Shown here: positions 19,275 to 28,389 of the stretch, one piece after another
Position numbering within the stretch: the stretch's first letter is position 1
How the letters are laid out: each line of letters opens with the position of its first letter
DNA from: an uncultured Bacteroidales bacterium
Lineage (GTDB): Bacteria > Bacteroidota > Bacteroidia > Bacteroidales > Bacteroidaceae
Direction: 5' to 3'
DNA: 43,960 bases
Assembly: GCA_902768125.1 (NCBI GenBank)
Contig: CACXKA010000020.1
Coordinates: 1-43,960, forward strand
Notes under the pieces: model-generated
What the model saw: the letters and a program-made list of their open reading frames with translations, nothing else
The model's database searches: none
Told to the model about the DNA's origin: nothing
Translations under genes and position numbers: made by a program

Positions 19275-19627
19275 CCTTAAGGCATAATTTTGCAGCCCTT
19301 AAGGGTAACAATTTTTTTCCTTAAGGGTAGCACAAAATCGCCTTTAAAAATTGCCGACGGCAATCCTACCTTTTGCCGACGGCAAAACGATGCTTTGCCG
19401 GCGCCAATTTAAAACAACGGCGTTGTTTCATCAAAACATCGGTGTAGGAAAGGCAAGACAACGGCGTTGCTTTAAAGCGAGTACGTCGGAGGTGTTTTTG
19501 TGGACTCACGAGGGTGCAACTGTAAGCTCTAGGCTTATTTCTCAATAACCTGCCTCTGCTGATCAATAAGCGTTCCTTATTGAACAATAACCTGCCCTTA
19601 TTCAGGAATAAGTGCCACTTATTGAAA
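19275..19627. repeat. Phased array of short palindromes, about 21-22 bp period
   Basis: This non-coding stretch fills most of the 680-bp gap between the HAD and M15 genes. Short dyads recur every 20-23 bp. CCTTAAGG has centres near 19279, 19301 and 19323. TTGCCG/CGGCAA has centres near 19357 and 19379, with a weaker form at 19400. CAACGGCGTTG has centres near 19420 and 19464, with a degenerate copy at 19441. Weak dyads lie near 19486 and 19508, and TAAGC/GCTTA near 19530. AATAAG/CTTATT forms have centres near 19552 (half site), 19573, 19594 and 19615. Arms change between blocks but stay self-complementary. No array protein or integrase is adjacent. Frames through it give only repetitive heptapeptide-like shadows. 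Confidence 0.8.
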
Positions 19628-19841
19628 AAGGGGAAAAATTGGCTTTGGTGAATGGAAAAGTTGAAGGTGATTTCTCTCAAACCAGTTTGAGAAATGAAGG
19701 TGGAGGTTTATTTTATTGCTTTTTCCTTTGTTCCGATTGTAGAGAATGTTTTCCTGTTTACAGCATAAGGGTAGAAGAAAAAGGGAGGGGTGCGAAATTG
19801 CATCCCTCTATTATGTGTGGAGACTCTTTTTGAGTTCACTC

Positions 19842-20555
19842 TTATTTCTCGAAGTGTTGGTAGTCTTTGACTGTGCGCCAGGCGCCACCCCAGCGAAAGC
19901 CGTGTTGGATGAAGAGGCGGTAGCAGGGGTCGGAGGTGTTGATGAAGGGAACTGGAACCTTGCGGTTGGCGGTGCGGTTGGTGGCGTATGGCTTGCCGTT
20001 GGCTGGCTCCACCTTGCCATTGTTGAGGTGGACGTAAGGGTTGTAGAGGGGATTGATGTCGATGGCGAGTCCTTGGGCGTGCTTGGAGAGCTTGGTAGTG
20101 CCTGAGACGACGCGGAAATTGAAGCAGGAGGTGTTGTTGGCTGCCATGCTGCGCTCGTCGTCGGCGTCGTATTGGTCTATGAGGGTGATGCGCTCGATTT
20201 TGTAGCCTTGCTTGTAGAGCTGGCGGAAGATGTCGAGGAGGTCGTTGGCTATGGATTGGTTGCAGACAATTTCACCCAACTGGGTCTTTCCGTCGATGTT
20301 GCGATGGAGTACACGAAGGTAGCGCAGAGTGCTGCGTGGAACGGTGCAGTTCTGCTTGTAAGACTTGCCTTGCATGCGACGGAATATGGCGTCGGGGATG
20401 GGGAATGCCTTGAAACAGGAGTCGAGGCTGTAGGCGCTGACGGCTTCGTCGCTGACGACGGCTGCGGGGGGCCACTGGCGGAGGGTCTGCTTTTCGTCGG
20501 GGGTGGTGAAGGAGCAGAGGGTGAGGAGTAGTAGGATGAGTTGTAAAATCTTCAT
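19842..20555 (-). CDS. M15-family peptidase (D-Ala-D-Ala carboxypeptidase-like)
   Basis: A 237-residue exported protein with a signal peptide (residues 1-18). The C-terminal half carries the M15 zinc signature: SKHAQGLAIDINPLYNP supplies one His and one Asp, and DYQHFE at the very end supplies the second His. These are the ligands of LAS-type metallopeptidases of the M15C kind, which cut peptidoglycan cross-peptides in the periplasm. The N-terminal half contains AIFRRMQGKSY and LRYLRVLHRNIDGKTQLGEIV, typical of this subgroup. It is divergent from the V-ATPase operon and has its own -7 box. Confidence 0.87.
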   Translation of the reverse strand: MKILQLILLLLTLCSFTTPDEKQTLRQWPPAAVVSDEAVSAYSLDSCFKAFPIPDAIFRRMQGKSYKQNCTVPRSTLRYLRVLHRNIDGKTQLGEIVCNQSIANDLLDIFRQLYKQGYKIERITLIDQYDADDERSMAANNTSCFNFRVVSGTTKLSKHAQGLAIDINPLYNPYVHLNNGKVEPANGKPYATNRTANRKVPVPFINTSDPCYRLFIQHGFRWGGAWRTVKDYQHFEK

Positions 20556-20583
20556 TTGGGAATCAATTGTTGTTTTTGATTGG

Positions 20584-20616
20584 CAAATTTACGGAAAAAG
20601 AATGATTTTGTGCAAA
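20584..20616 (-). promoter_or_regulatory. Probable promoter for the M15 peptidase
   Basis: On the minus strand TTTG (20613-20616), a 21-bp spacer and TAAATTTG (20584-20591), 29 bp before the ATG. Confidence 0.6.
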
Positions 20617-20646
20617 TGCTTGTGAGAGTATGTGGGATTTTTTTCA

Positions 20647-20654
20647 TAAATTTG
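20647..20654 (+). promoter_or_regulatory. -7 box upstream of the V-ATPase operon
   Basis: TAAATTTG on the plus strand, 32 bp before the atpE ATG. No clear TTTG at 19-21 bp upstream, so only the -7 element is supported. Confidence 0.5.
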
Positions 20655-20685
20655 TCCCCAAATAAGTACAAACACCAATAATAAT

Positions 20686-21276
20686 ATGGAAAATAAGATT
20701 CAAGAACTGACAGAGAAACTCCTGAAGGACGGAGTGGAAAGAGGCAATGCCGAGGCTGAGAAGATCATTGCTGCTGCCAATGAGAAGGCGGCTCAGATTG
20801 TTGCTGACGCGAAGGCGCAGGCTGAAGAGATCGAGGCTGCTGCGAAGAAAAACACGCAGGGCATGGAGGAGAACATGAAGAGCGAAATCAAGATGTATGC
20901 TGCTCAGGCGTTGAACGCGCTGAAGAGCGAAGTTGCCAATGTGGTGGGCGACAAAGTGGTGAAGGAGGCTGCTGGTGAGGTGGCTGGCGACAAGGACTTC
21001 ATGAACGAGTTCGTGCTGAAGCTTGCTGAAAAGTGGGGTGCGAACGAGGACATTGTCATCAGCACAGCGGATGCGAAGAGCCTGAAGGCGTTGTTTGCGA
21101 AGAAGGCTAAGGCGCTGCTCGACAAGGGCGTGAGCATTGAGGAGGTGAACGGTCAGAAGACGCTGTTCACGGTTGCTCCAGCCGACGGTTCTTACAAGGT
21201 GAACTTCGGCGAGGCTGAGTTTGAGGAGTATTTCAAGAATTTCTTGCGTCCACAGTTGGTGGAAATGATTTTCTAA
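20686..21276 (+). CDS. atpE: V-type ATP synthase subunit E
   Basis: A 196-residue peripheral-stalk subunit. The N-terminal half is one long Ala/Glu/Lys-rich helix (ERGNAEAEKIIAAANEKAAQIVADAKAQAEEIEAA is its core), as expected for the stalk coiled coil. The C-terminal half is globular and contacts the catalytic head. It is the first gene of a seven-gene V-ATPase cluster and is followed after 3 bp by the DUF2764 gene. The usual partner, subunit G/H, is not present in the cluster. Confidence 0.88.
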   Translation: MENKIQELTEKLLKDGVERGNAEAEKIIAAANEKAAQIVADAKAQAEEIEAAAKKNTQGMEENMKSEIKMYAAQALNALKSEVANVVGDKVVKEAAGEVAGDKDFMNEFVLKLAEKWGANEDIVISTADAKSLKALFAKKAKALLDKGVSIEEVNGQKTLFTVAPADGSYKVNFGEAEFEEYFKNFLRPQLVEMIF

Positions 21277-21279
21277 GGT

Positions 21280-22152
21280 ATGGGAAATTACTATTGTTTA
21301 ATGGCAGGTCTGCCTGACATCTCGCTGGAGGATACGAAGCGTGGGGTCAGCATGGAGGACTTGAGGGAAGAGCTGGATGCGGTCTTGTCGGACGCCGACA
21401 AGAAGGTGCTCTACTACTTCTTCCTCAAGAACGACTGTGCGAACCTCGTGAAGCTGCTGAAGAATCCGCAGGCGGAGATTGATGTGAATGGCAACTTGTC
21501 CATGGAACAGTATGTCGACTTGATGATTTCGGCGAAGGAGATGAACTTCAACGTGCATCGTTATCCTGCCTTTATGAGTATGTTCGCGCGCGAGTACGAT
21601 TATAATAAAGGTAAGGAGGGTTACTTTGCTGAGGACGACATGCTCTATCAATTCTATCAGTATGCCATTGAGACGTGCCCGAACAAGATGGTGCGCCAGT
21701 GGTACAAGCTGAACCTCGACATCACCAACATCCTCACGGCGTTCCTTGCCCGTAAGAATGGCTGGAACGTGGCTGACTACATCCAGGGCGAGGACGAGGT
21801 GACGGAGATGATCCTGACGAACAACACGAAGGATTTCAACCTGACTGCCGAGTATGACTATGTGGCAGACTTGATGAAGATTGTGGAGTGTGAGGACCCT
21901 GTGGAGAAGGAGAAGAAGATGGACGCATTCAAGTGGCTGTGGCTGGAAGAGAAGACTTTCTTCAACATCTTCTCTGTCGAAGCTGTCTTCGCTTATCTCT
22001 GCAAGCTCGACATGCTGGCTCGCTGGGACAAACTTGATGTGGAACAGGGTAAGGAGACTTTCCGCCAGATCATCGAGAATCTGAGAGGAGAGGCTCGCGT
22101 GCCTGAAGAGTTCCAGGCTAAAGCGGCGCATATAAGAAACTTAATGGAATAA
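21280..22152 (+). CDS. DUF2764 protein, likely V-ATPase subunit C-like
   Basis: A 290-residue soluble, acidic protein starting with GNYYCLMAGLPDISLED, the typical DUF2764 N-terminus. The protein is mostly helical and rich in aromatic and acidic residues (for example YNKGKEGYFAEDDMLYQFYQYA). In Bacteroidetes this gene always seems to sit between subunits E and A, where other species carry subunit C (AC39/d), the coupling that joins the central stalk to the membrane ring. That placement suggests it is the C equivalent. This is inference from position, since residue-level similarity cannot be tested here. It is spaced 3 bp from atpE and 16 bp from atpA. Confidence 0.8.
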   Translation: MGNYYCLMAGLPDISLEDTKRGVSMEDLREELDAVLSDADKKVLYYFFLKNDCANLVKLLKNPQAEIDVNGNLSMEQYVDLMISAKEMNFNVHRYPAFMSMFAREYDYNKGKEGYFAEDDMLYQFYQYAIETCPNKMVRQWYKLNLDITNILTAFLARKNGWNVADYIQGEDEVTEMILTNNTKDFNLTAEYDYVADLMKIVECEDPVEKEKKMDAFKWLWLEEKTFFNIFSVEAVFAYLCKLDMLARWDKLDVEQGKETFRQIIENLRGEARVPEEFQAKAAHIRNLME

Positions 22153-22168
22153 AATCAAAGAACAAGAT

Positions 22169-23911
22169 ATGACAAAAGGTACAGTTAGTGGCGTTATTGC
22201 CAACATGGTGACACTGGCAGTCGATGGTCCTGTGAAGCAAGGTGAAATCTGCTTCATCGAGACTGGCGGCGACAAGCTGATGAGTGAGGTCATCAAGGTG
22301 GTGGGCAGTGACGTGTATGTTCAGGTGTTTGAATCGACACGTGGACTCCGGGTTGGTGCACCAGCCGAATTTACGGGACACATGCTGGAAGTGCAGTTGG
22401 GTCCTGGTATGTTGTCTAAGAACTACGACGGTCTGCAGAACGACCTCGACAAGATGGAGGGCGTCTTCCTGAAACGTGGTCAATATACTGAGCCTCTTGA
22501 CAAGGACCGCGAATGGGACTTCGTGCCGCTCGCCAAGGTGGGCGACGTGGTGGAAGGCTCTGCATGGTTCGGCGAAGTGGAAGAAAACTCTCAGAAACTG
22601 AAAATCATGGCTCCCTTCCAGATGGAGGGCAAGGCAACGGTGAAGAGCATCGTGCCTGCTGGCAAGTACAAGATTCACGATGTGGTGGCTGTACTCGAAA
22701 AGGAGGATGGCTCTGAAGTGAAGGTGGATATGGTGCAGCACTGGCCTGTGAAGTTTGCCATGACGAACTATAAGGAAAAACCACGTCCATTCAAGCTCCT
22801 TGAGACGGGCGTGCGCACCATCGATACGTTCAACCCCATCGTGGAAGGTGGAACGGGCTTCATCCCTGGTCCTTTCGGTACGGGTAAAACGGTGCTCCAG
22901 CATGCCATTTCGAAGCAGGCAGAGGCAGACATCGTGATTATCGCTGCCTGTGGTGAGCGTGCCAACGAGGTGGTGGAAATCTTTACTGAGTTCCCAGAAC
23001 TGGACGACCCACACACAGGACGCAAGTTGATGGAGCGCACCATCATCATCGCCAACACCTCGAACATGCCTGTGGCTGCCCGTGAGGCTTCTGTCTATAC
23101 AGCCATGACGATGGCAGAGTACTATCGTTCGATGGGTCTGCGCGTGCTCTTGATGGCTGACTCAACTTCTCGTTGGGCACAGGCGTTGCGTGAGATGTCG
23201 AACCGTATGGAGGAACTGCCTGGTCCTGACGCGTTCCCAATGGACTTGGGTGCCTTGATCAGTAACTTCTACGGTCGTGCTGGATATGTGTATCTGAACA
23301 ATGGCGAGGTGGGTTCCATCACGTTCATTGGTACTGTTTCTCCTGCAGGTGGTAACCTGAAGGAGCCTGTGACGGAGAACACGAAGAAGGTGGCGCGCTG
23401 TTTCTACGGACTGGAGCAGGATCGTGCCGACAAGAAGCGCTATCCAGCCGTGAACCCAATCGATTCTTACTCCAAGTATCTGGAATATCCAGAGTTTGCA
23501 GAGTATGTGTCGAAGAAGATTAACGACAAGTGGATTCCTAAGGTGCTCGACCTGAAGACTCGCATGCAGCGTGGTAAGGAGATTGCCGAGCAGATCAACA
23601 TCCTGGGCGATGACGGTGTGCCAGTGGATTACCACGTGGTGTTCTGGAAGTCGGAGATTATCGACTTTGTGCTCTTGCAGCAGGATGCATTCGACGAGGT
23701 GGATGCCGTGACGTCTATCGAGCGTCAGGAGGCAATCCTCAACCTTGTGACAGAGATTTGCGAGACGGACTTCCATTTCGACCATTTTGAGGATTGTGTG
23801 GCTTACTTCCGCAAACTCATCAACCTCTGCAAGCAGATGAACTACTCACAGTTCAAGAGCGAACAGTATAACGACTTTGTTTCACAGATAAAGGCAATGC
23901 TTGCCGCATAA
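22169..23911 (+). CDS. atpA: V-type ATP synthase catalytic subunit A
   Basis: The 580-residue catalytic A subunit. The P-loop GPFGTGKT lies at about 234-241. The bulge domain between about 110 and 200, typical of V-type A subunits, is present. Downstream are AACGERANEVVEIFTEFPEL and the adenine-site DSTSRWAQALREMSNRMEELPG, with the arginine-bearing region GSITFIGTVSPAGGN. It hydrolyses or makes ATP in the cytoplasmic head with three B subunits. Length matches the family (about 580-590). It ends 6 bp before atpB. Confidence 0.96.
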   Translation: MTKGTVSGVIANMVTLAVDGPVKQGEICFIETGGDKLMSEVIKVVGSDVYVQVFESTRGLRVGAPAEFTGHMLEVQLGPGMLSKNYDGLQNDLDKMEGVFLKRGQYTEPLDKDREWDFVPLAKVGDVVEGSAWFGEVEENSQKLKIMAPFQMEGKATVKSIVPAGKYKIHDVVAVLEKEDGSEVKVDMVQHWPVKFAMTNYKEKPRPFKLLETGVRTIDTFNPIVEGGTGFIPGPFGTGKTVLQHAISKQAEADIVIIAACGERANEVVEIFTEFPELDDPHTGRKLMERTIIIANTSNMPVAAREASVYTAMTMAEYYRSMGLRVLLMADSTSRWAQALREMSNRMEELPGPDAFPMDLGALISNFYGRAGYVYLNNGEVGSITFIGTVSPAGGNLKEPVTENTKKVARCFYGLEQDRADKKRYPAVNPIDSYSKYLEYPEFAEYVSKKINDKWIPKVLDLKTRMQRGKEIAEQINILGDDGVPVDYHVVFWKSEIIDFVLLQQDAFDEVDAVTSIERQEAILNLVTEICETDFHFDHFEDCVAYFRKLINLCKQMNYSQFKSEQYNDFVSQIKAMLAA

Positions 23912-23917
23912 TAGATT

Positions 23918-25240
23918 ATGGCTACTGCATTTCAGAAAATATACACTAAGATAGGCCAGATTACAAAGGCCACCGTCTCCCTCAAGGCGAAGGGCGTCGG
24001 ATATGATGAACTTGCGACCATCAACGGCAAACTGGCGCAGGTGGTGAAAATCGCTGGCGATGACGTGACATTGCAGGTGTTTGAAGGAACGGGCGGCATC
24101 CCTACCAATGCGGAAGTGGTGTTCCTCGGCAAGGCTCCCTCGCTGAAGGTGGGTGAGCAGTTGGCTGGACGTTTCTTCAATGCTTATGGCAACCCCATCG
24201 ATGGCGGTCCTGAGATTGAAGGACAAGAAGTGGAAATCGGCGGTCCTTCGGTGAACCCTGTTCGTCGTAAGCAGCCATCCGAACTGATTGCAACGGGTAT
24301 TGCAGGTATCGACTTGAACAACACGCTGGTGTCTGGTCAGAAGATTCCTTTCTTCGCTGACCCTGACCAACCTTTCAATGAGGTGATGGCGTTGGTGGCT
24401 CTTCGTGCGAAGGTGGACAAGATCATCCTCGGCGGTATGGGTATGACCAACGACGATTACTATTTCTTCAAGAATACGTTCTCCAACGCTGGTGCGCTGG
24501 ATCGCATCATCGCTTTCATGAACACAACGGAAGACCCTGCCGTGGAGCGTCTGCTTGTGCCAGACATGGCTTTGACGGCTGCTGAGTACTTCGCTGTGGA
24601 GAAGCACGAGACGGTGCTGGTGCTCTTGACGGACATGACTTCTTACGCAGACTCTCTCTCTATTGTGTCCAACCGCATGGACCAGATTCCTTCGAAGGAC
24701 TCCATGCCTGGTTCACTCTATTCCGACTTGGCAAAGATTTACGAGAAGGCTGTGCAGTTCCCAGAGAGTGCAGGTGGTGGTTCCATCACCATCATCGCTG
24801 TAACCACACTGTCGGGTGGTGACATCACGCACGCTGTGCCTGACAATACGGGTTACATCACGGAAGGTCAGCTCTACCTGCGTCGTGACTCTGATATCGG
24901 TAAGGTGATTGTGGATCCATTCCGCTCACTTTCACGTCTGAAGCAGCTCGTTTCTGGTAAGAAGACACGCAAGGATCACTCGCAGGTGATGAATGCTGCC
25001 ATCCGTCTTTACTCTGACGCCGCTAATGCGAAGACGAAGATGGAGAATGGTTTCGACTTGACCGACTACGATAACCGCTGCCTGGACTTCGCAAAGGAAT
25101 ATGCAGGCAAGCTCCTTGCTATTGATGTAAACCTCGACACAACTGAAATGCTGGATGTTACGTGGTCTCTCTTCAAGAAATACTTTAAGCTTGAGGAGGT
25201 CAACATCAAGAAAGAATTCACCGACATTTATTGGAAGTAA
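23918..25240 (+). CDS. atpB: V-type ATP synthase regulatory subunit B
   Basis: The 440-residue non-catalytic B subunit. It has the same fold as A but no P-loop lysine: the corresponding region is SGQKIPFFADPDQPFNE. Other conserved parts are VLLTDMTSYADSL, SNRMDQIPSKDSMPGSLYSDLA and GSITIIAVTTLSGGDITHAVPDNTGY. It alternates with A in the head and contributes to the nucleotide site. It is 6 bp after atpA and 3 bp before atpD. Confidence 0.95.
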   Translation: MATAFQKIYTKIGQITKATVSLKAKGVGYDELATINGKLAQVVKIAGDDVTLQVFEGTGGIPTNAEVVFLGKAPSLKVGEQLAGRFFNAYGNPIDGGPEIEGQEVEIGGPSVNPVRRKQPSELIATGIAGIDLNNTLVSGQKIPFFADPDQPFNEVMALVALRAKVDKIILGGMGMTNDDYYFFKNTFSNAGALDRIIAFMNTTEDPAVERLLVPDMALTAAEYFAVEKHETVLVLLTDMTSYADSLSIVSNRMDQIPSKDSMPGSLYSDLAKIYEKAVQFPESAGGGSITIIAVTTLSGGDITHAVPDNTGYITEGQLYLRRDSDIGKVIVDPFRSLSRLKQLVSGKKTRKDHSQVMNAAIRLYSDAANAKTKMENGFDLTDYDNRCLDFAKEYAGKLLAIDVNLDTTEMLDVTWSLFKKYFKLEEVNIKKEFTDIYWK

Positions 25241-25243
25241 TAT

Positions 25244-25888
25244 ATGGCGATAAAGTTTCAATATAACAAGACATCGCTTCAGCAGATTGAGAAGAACCTC
25301 AAGATGCGACAGCGCACCTTGCCGATCATCAAGAACAAGGAGACTGCGCTGCGCTTGGAGGTGAAGAGGAGCAAGCAAGAAGCGGAAGACTTGGAGAAGA
25401 AACTGCAAAGTCAGATTGGTGGCTACGAGTCGATGTATGCCCTGTGGGGTGAGTTCGACACGTCGCTGGTCAGCCTGAAGGATGTGCAGCTCGATGTGAA
25501 GAAGGTGGCAGGTGTTCGTGTGCCCGTCCTCCTGAACATTGAACTGGACGTGAAACCTTTCGGACTCTTCTCGGCTCCGAAGTGGTACTTCGACGGCATC
25601 AATCTGTTGCAGGGACTTGCCAAGACCGCTGTGGAACGTGAGTTCGTGCTTGCGAAACTTGGACTTCTCGACCATGCACGTAGAAAGACCACACAGAAGG
25701 TCAACCTCTTTGAGAAAGTCCAGATACCTGGCTATCAGGAGGCCATACGCAAGATCAAGCGATTCATGGAAGATGAGGAGAACCTCTCCAAGTCTTCACA
25801 AAAGATTCTGAAGTCTTTGCAAGAGGCTCGGAAGAAGAAGGAGGAACAGGATGTTTCTCTTGAAGGAAAGGAGGCTGTTGCGGTATGA
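25244..25888 (+). CDS. atpD: V-type ATP synthase subunit D
   Basis: A 214-residue central-stalk subunit. Two long helices at the ends (about 1-65 and 130-200, rich in Lys, Glu and Gln) form the antiparallel coiled coil that turns inside the A3B3 head, with a short variable region between. The N-terminus AIKFQYNKTSLQQIEKNL is typical. The C-terminus is rich in Lys/Glu. Its ATG overlaps nothing upstream (3 bp gap), and its stop overlaps the atpI start by 4 bp (ATGA type), which points to coupled translation. Confidence 0.9.
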   Translation: MAIKFQYNKTSLQQIEKNLKMRQRTLPIIKNKETALRLEVKRSKQEAEDLEKKLQSQIGGYESMYALWGEFDTSLVSLKDVQLDVKKVAGVRVPVLLNIELDVKPFGLFSAPKWYFDGINLLQGLAKTAVEREFVLAKLGLLDHARRKTTQKVNLFEKVQIPGYQEAIRKIKRFMEDEENLSKSSQKILKSLQEARKKKEEQDVSLEGKEAVAV

Positions 25889-27768
25889 TACAGGACATGA
25901 AGAAACTGACATTCCTCATCACCAATGGGGAATATGACAAATTCATCAATGATATCCGTGAACTGGGTGTCATCCATGTGGAGGAACTTCAGCAGGGTGC
26001 CACCAGCGACGAACTGCAAGCTGGTCTCGACTTGGCTGTGCGCTATAAGGAGGCGCTCAAGGCTCTCGACTATGCCGCTGATTCCTATGAAACGTCCACT
26101 ACTTACACGCCTCAGCCTGCTGATGCCTCCAAAGGTGTTGCACTGATTGACACAGTGGAACGTTTGCTTAAGGAGGAGAACAGCGTGAAGCATGGCATCG
26201 ACGCTACAGAAGATGCGATTCAGCAGCTGGAACCTTTTGGCGAGTTCAGTTGGGACAGCATCCGTCAGTTGGAGCAGTCGGGCTATAAGCCTTACTTCTA
26301 TGCTGTCAATGGTAAGATGTACAAGGCAGAGTGGGGCGAGAAGTATTTTGCCACCCCTGTCAACGAAATCAATAAGCGAATCTATTTCGTGGCTTTCTCC
26401 AACGAGGATCAGGAACCAGAGATCACAGCAGAACGTTTGTTCTTGCCTGAGGAATCTCTCTCTGTCTATCAGGAGAAGCAGAAAGTGCTTAACGAGCAGT
26501 TGGCAAGCATCCACGAACAAATGCTTCAAGTGAATGCTGTTGACCGTGCGTCTATTGAGGCAGGACAGACCGCCAACGAGAATGACATTCAGCTTTCCAA
26601 GGTGCATCTCAGTAATGAAAACATCGTTGACGGAGCGGTGAAGCTGATGATTGGCTGGACGCTGAAAGAAAAGGTGGATGGAGTGGTGGACTACTTGGAG
26701 AAGGAGCATATCTTCTATGAGTTGGAAGACCCAGCATTCGACGACAATGTGCCTATCCAAATCAAGAATGATAAATTATCTTCGCTCTTTGAACCGATTC
26801 TGCGGATGTACTCCCTGCCGAATTATCACGACATCGACCCGCTGCCGTTCTTTGCTCCATTCTTCATGCTGTTCTTCGGACTCTGCATGGGAGATATGGG
26901 TTACGGCTTGCTGATTTTGTGTGCCAGCATTGCCCTGATTTTTGCTAAGCCTAATATGGCAGCTTATGGTAAACTGGGTGCATTGCTGGGTGGTATGACA
27001 ACTATCTGTGGTTTTGTCACAGGCACTTTCTTTGGCATCGACCTTGCCACAGTTGATTGGGAGTTTATCAAGCCCATCCAACCATACTTCATCAATGATT
27101 CTATGAAGGAGAGCTTCTTTGGGTACTCGCCCATGATGGTCATCTCTGTCATCATCGGTCTTGTGCAAGTGCTGCTCGGTATGACGCTGGCAGGATGCAA
27201 GGCTGTGAAGAACTATGGCTTCGTTTATGGCGTGGGCAAGTTCTCGTGGGTGGTGGCATTGCTGAGTGCAACCCTCTTGTTCGGATTCCCGTTGTTTGGC
27301 GTTGAATGGTCGCAGTCTGTGCAATATGTGTTCTATGCACTTATTGCTTTGGCAGCCTTTGGTATCTTCTTCCTCAACAATCCAAACGCCTACAAGAAAG
27401 ACTCTGCTCTTGGTAAGGCACTCGGAGTGGGAAGCAACTTTGGTGGTGGCGTGTGGGCTACTTATGGTATGTCCACTGGCCTGCTGGGAGACCTGCTGAG
27501 TTATATCCGACTCTTTGCCCTCGGATTGACGGGTGGTGTGTTGGGTTCTGTGTTCAACCAGTTGGCAATGGAGATGAGTCCTGATATTCCTGTTGTGCAT
27601 GAGTTGGTGATGGTCATCATCCTGCTCTTCGGCCATGGCATCAATTTCGGTCTCTGTATGATTTCATCCTTCGTGCACCCAATGCGACTTACCTTCGTGG
27701 AGTACTTCAAGAATGCCGATTTCGAAGGTAATGGAAAAGAGTACAAACCCTTTCAAGTGAAAGTTTAA
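25885..27768 (+). CDS. atpI: V-type ATP synthase subunit I (a subunit)
   Basis: A 627-residue membrane subunit. The N-terminal half (about 1-300) is a soluble stalk-binding arm starting MKKLTFLITNGEYDKFINDIRELGVIHVEE. The C-terminal half has about seven or eight membrane helices, beginning near FFAPFFMLFFGLCMGDMGYG and including LLGDLLSYIRLFALGLTGG, which contains the Arg essential for ion transfer. It ends with HPMRLTFVEYFKNADFEGNG, a conserved tail. It forms the ion half-channels beside the K ring. The start overlaps atpD by 4 bp; a second ATG four codons later is possible. Confidence 0.93.
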   Translation: MIQDMKKLTFLITNGEYDKFINDIRELGVIHVEELQQGATSDELQAGLDLAVRYKEALKALDYAADSYETSTTYTPQPADASKGVALIDTVERLLKEENSVKHGIDATEDAIQQLEPFGEFSWDSIRQLEQSGYKPYFYAVNGKMYKAEWGEKYFATPVNEINKRIYFVAFSNEDQEPEITAERLFLPEESLSVYQEKQKVLNEQLASIHEQMLQVNAVDRASIEAGQTANENDIQLSKVHLSNENIVDGAVKLMIGWTLKEKVDGVVDYLEKEHIFYELEDPAFDDNVPIQIKNDKLSSLFEPILRMYSLPNYHDIDPLPFFAPFFMLFFGLCMGDMGYGLLILCASIALIFAKPNMAAYGKLGALLGGMTTICGFVTGTFFGIDLATVDWEFIKPIQPYFINDSMKESFFGYSPMMVISVIIGLVQVLLGMTLAGCKAVKNYGFVYGVGKFSWVVALLSATLLFGFPLFGVEWSQSVQYVFYALIALAAFGIFFLNNPNAYKKDSALGKALGVGSNFGGGVWATYGMSTGLLGDLLSYIRLFALGLTGGVLGSVFNQLAMEMSPDIPVVHELVMVIILLFGHGINFGLCMISSFVHPMRLTFVEYFKNADFEGNGKEYKPFQVKV

Positions 27769-28311
<543 letters not shown>

Positions 28312-28333
28312 TCGAACTAGAAATAAATGCATA

Positions 28334-28366
28334 ATAAAGGGGACTGTTTGCAAACAGCCCCCTTTC
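28334..28366. terminator. Terminator after the V-ATPase operon
   Basis: A near-perfect hairpin AAAGGGG-A-CTGTTTG/CAAACAG-C-CCCCTTT in the short gap between atpK and the convergent gene at 28390. The T run is short. Confidence 0.8.
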
Positions 28367-28389
28367 TCTATGTTTTCACTTTCCCTGAA

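Noticed and set aside
19275-19627. CRISPR array
   Set aside because: The repeats are too short, differ between blocks, have no unique spacers of constant length, and no cas genes are nearby.
19366-19680. Minus-strand frame with FNK-RLL-like heptapeptide repeats
   Set aside because: The heptapeptide repeat is explained by the roughly 21-bp period of the palindrome array. It starts with TTG and stays repetitive only where the array has exactly 21-bp spacing.
19612-19833. 73-codon plus-strand frame before the M15 gene
   Set aside because: It starts within the palindrome array, has no promoter or recognisable domain, and ends against a convergent gene.
21298-23014. Long minus-strand open frames inside the V-ATPase operon
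   Set aside because: They mirror the DUF2764 and atpA genes, are rich in His and Leu, and show no domain. They are shadows of GC-biased coding DNA.
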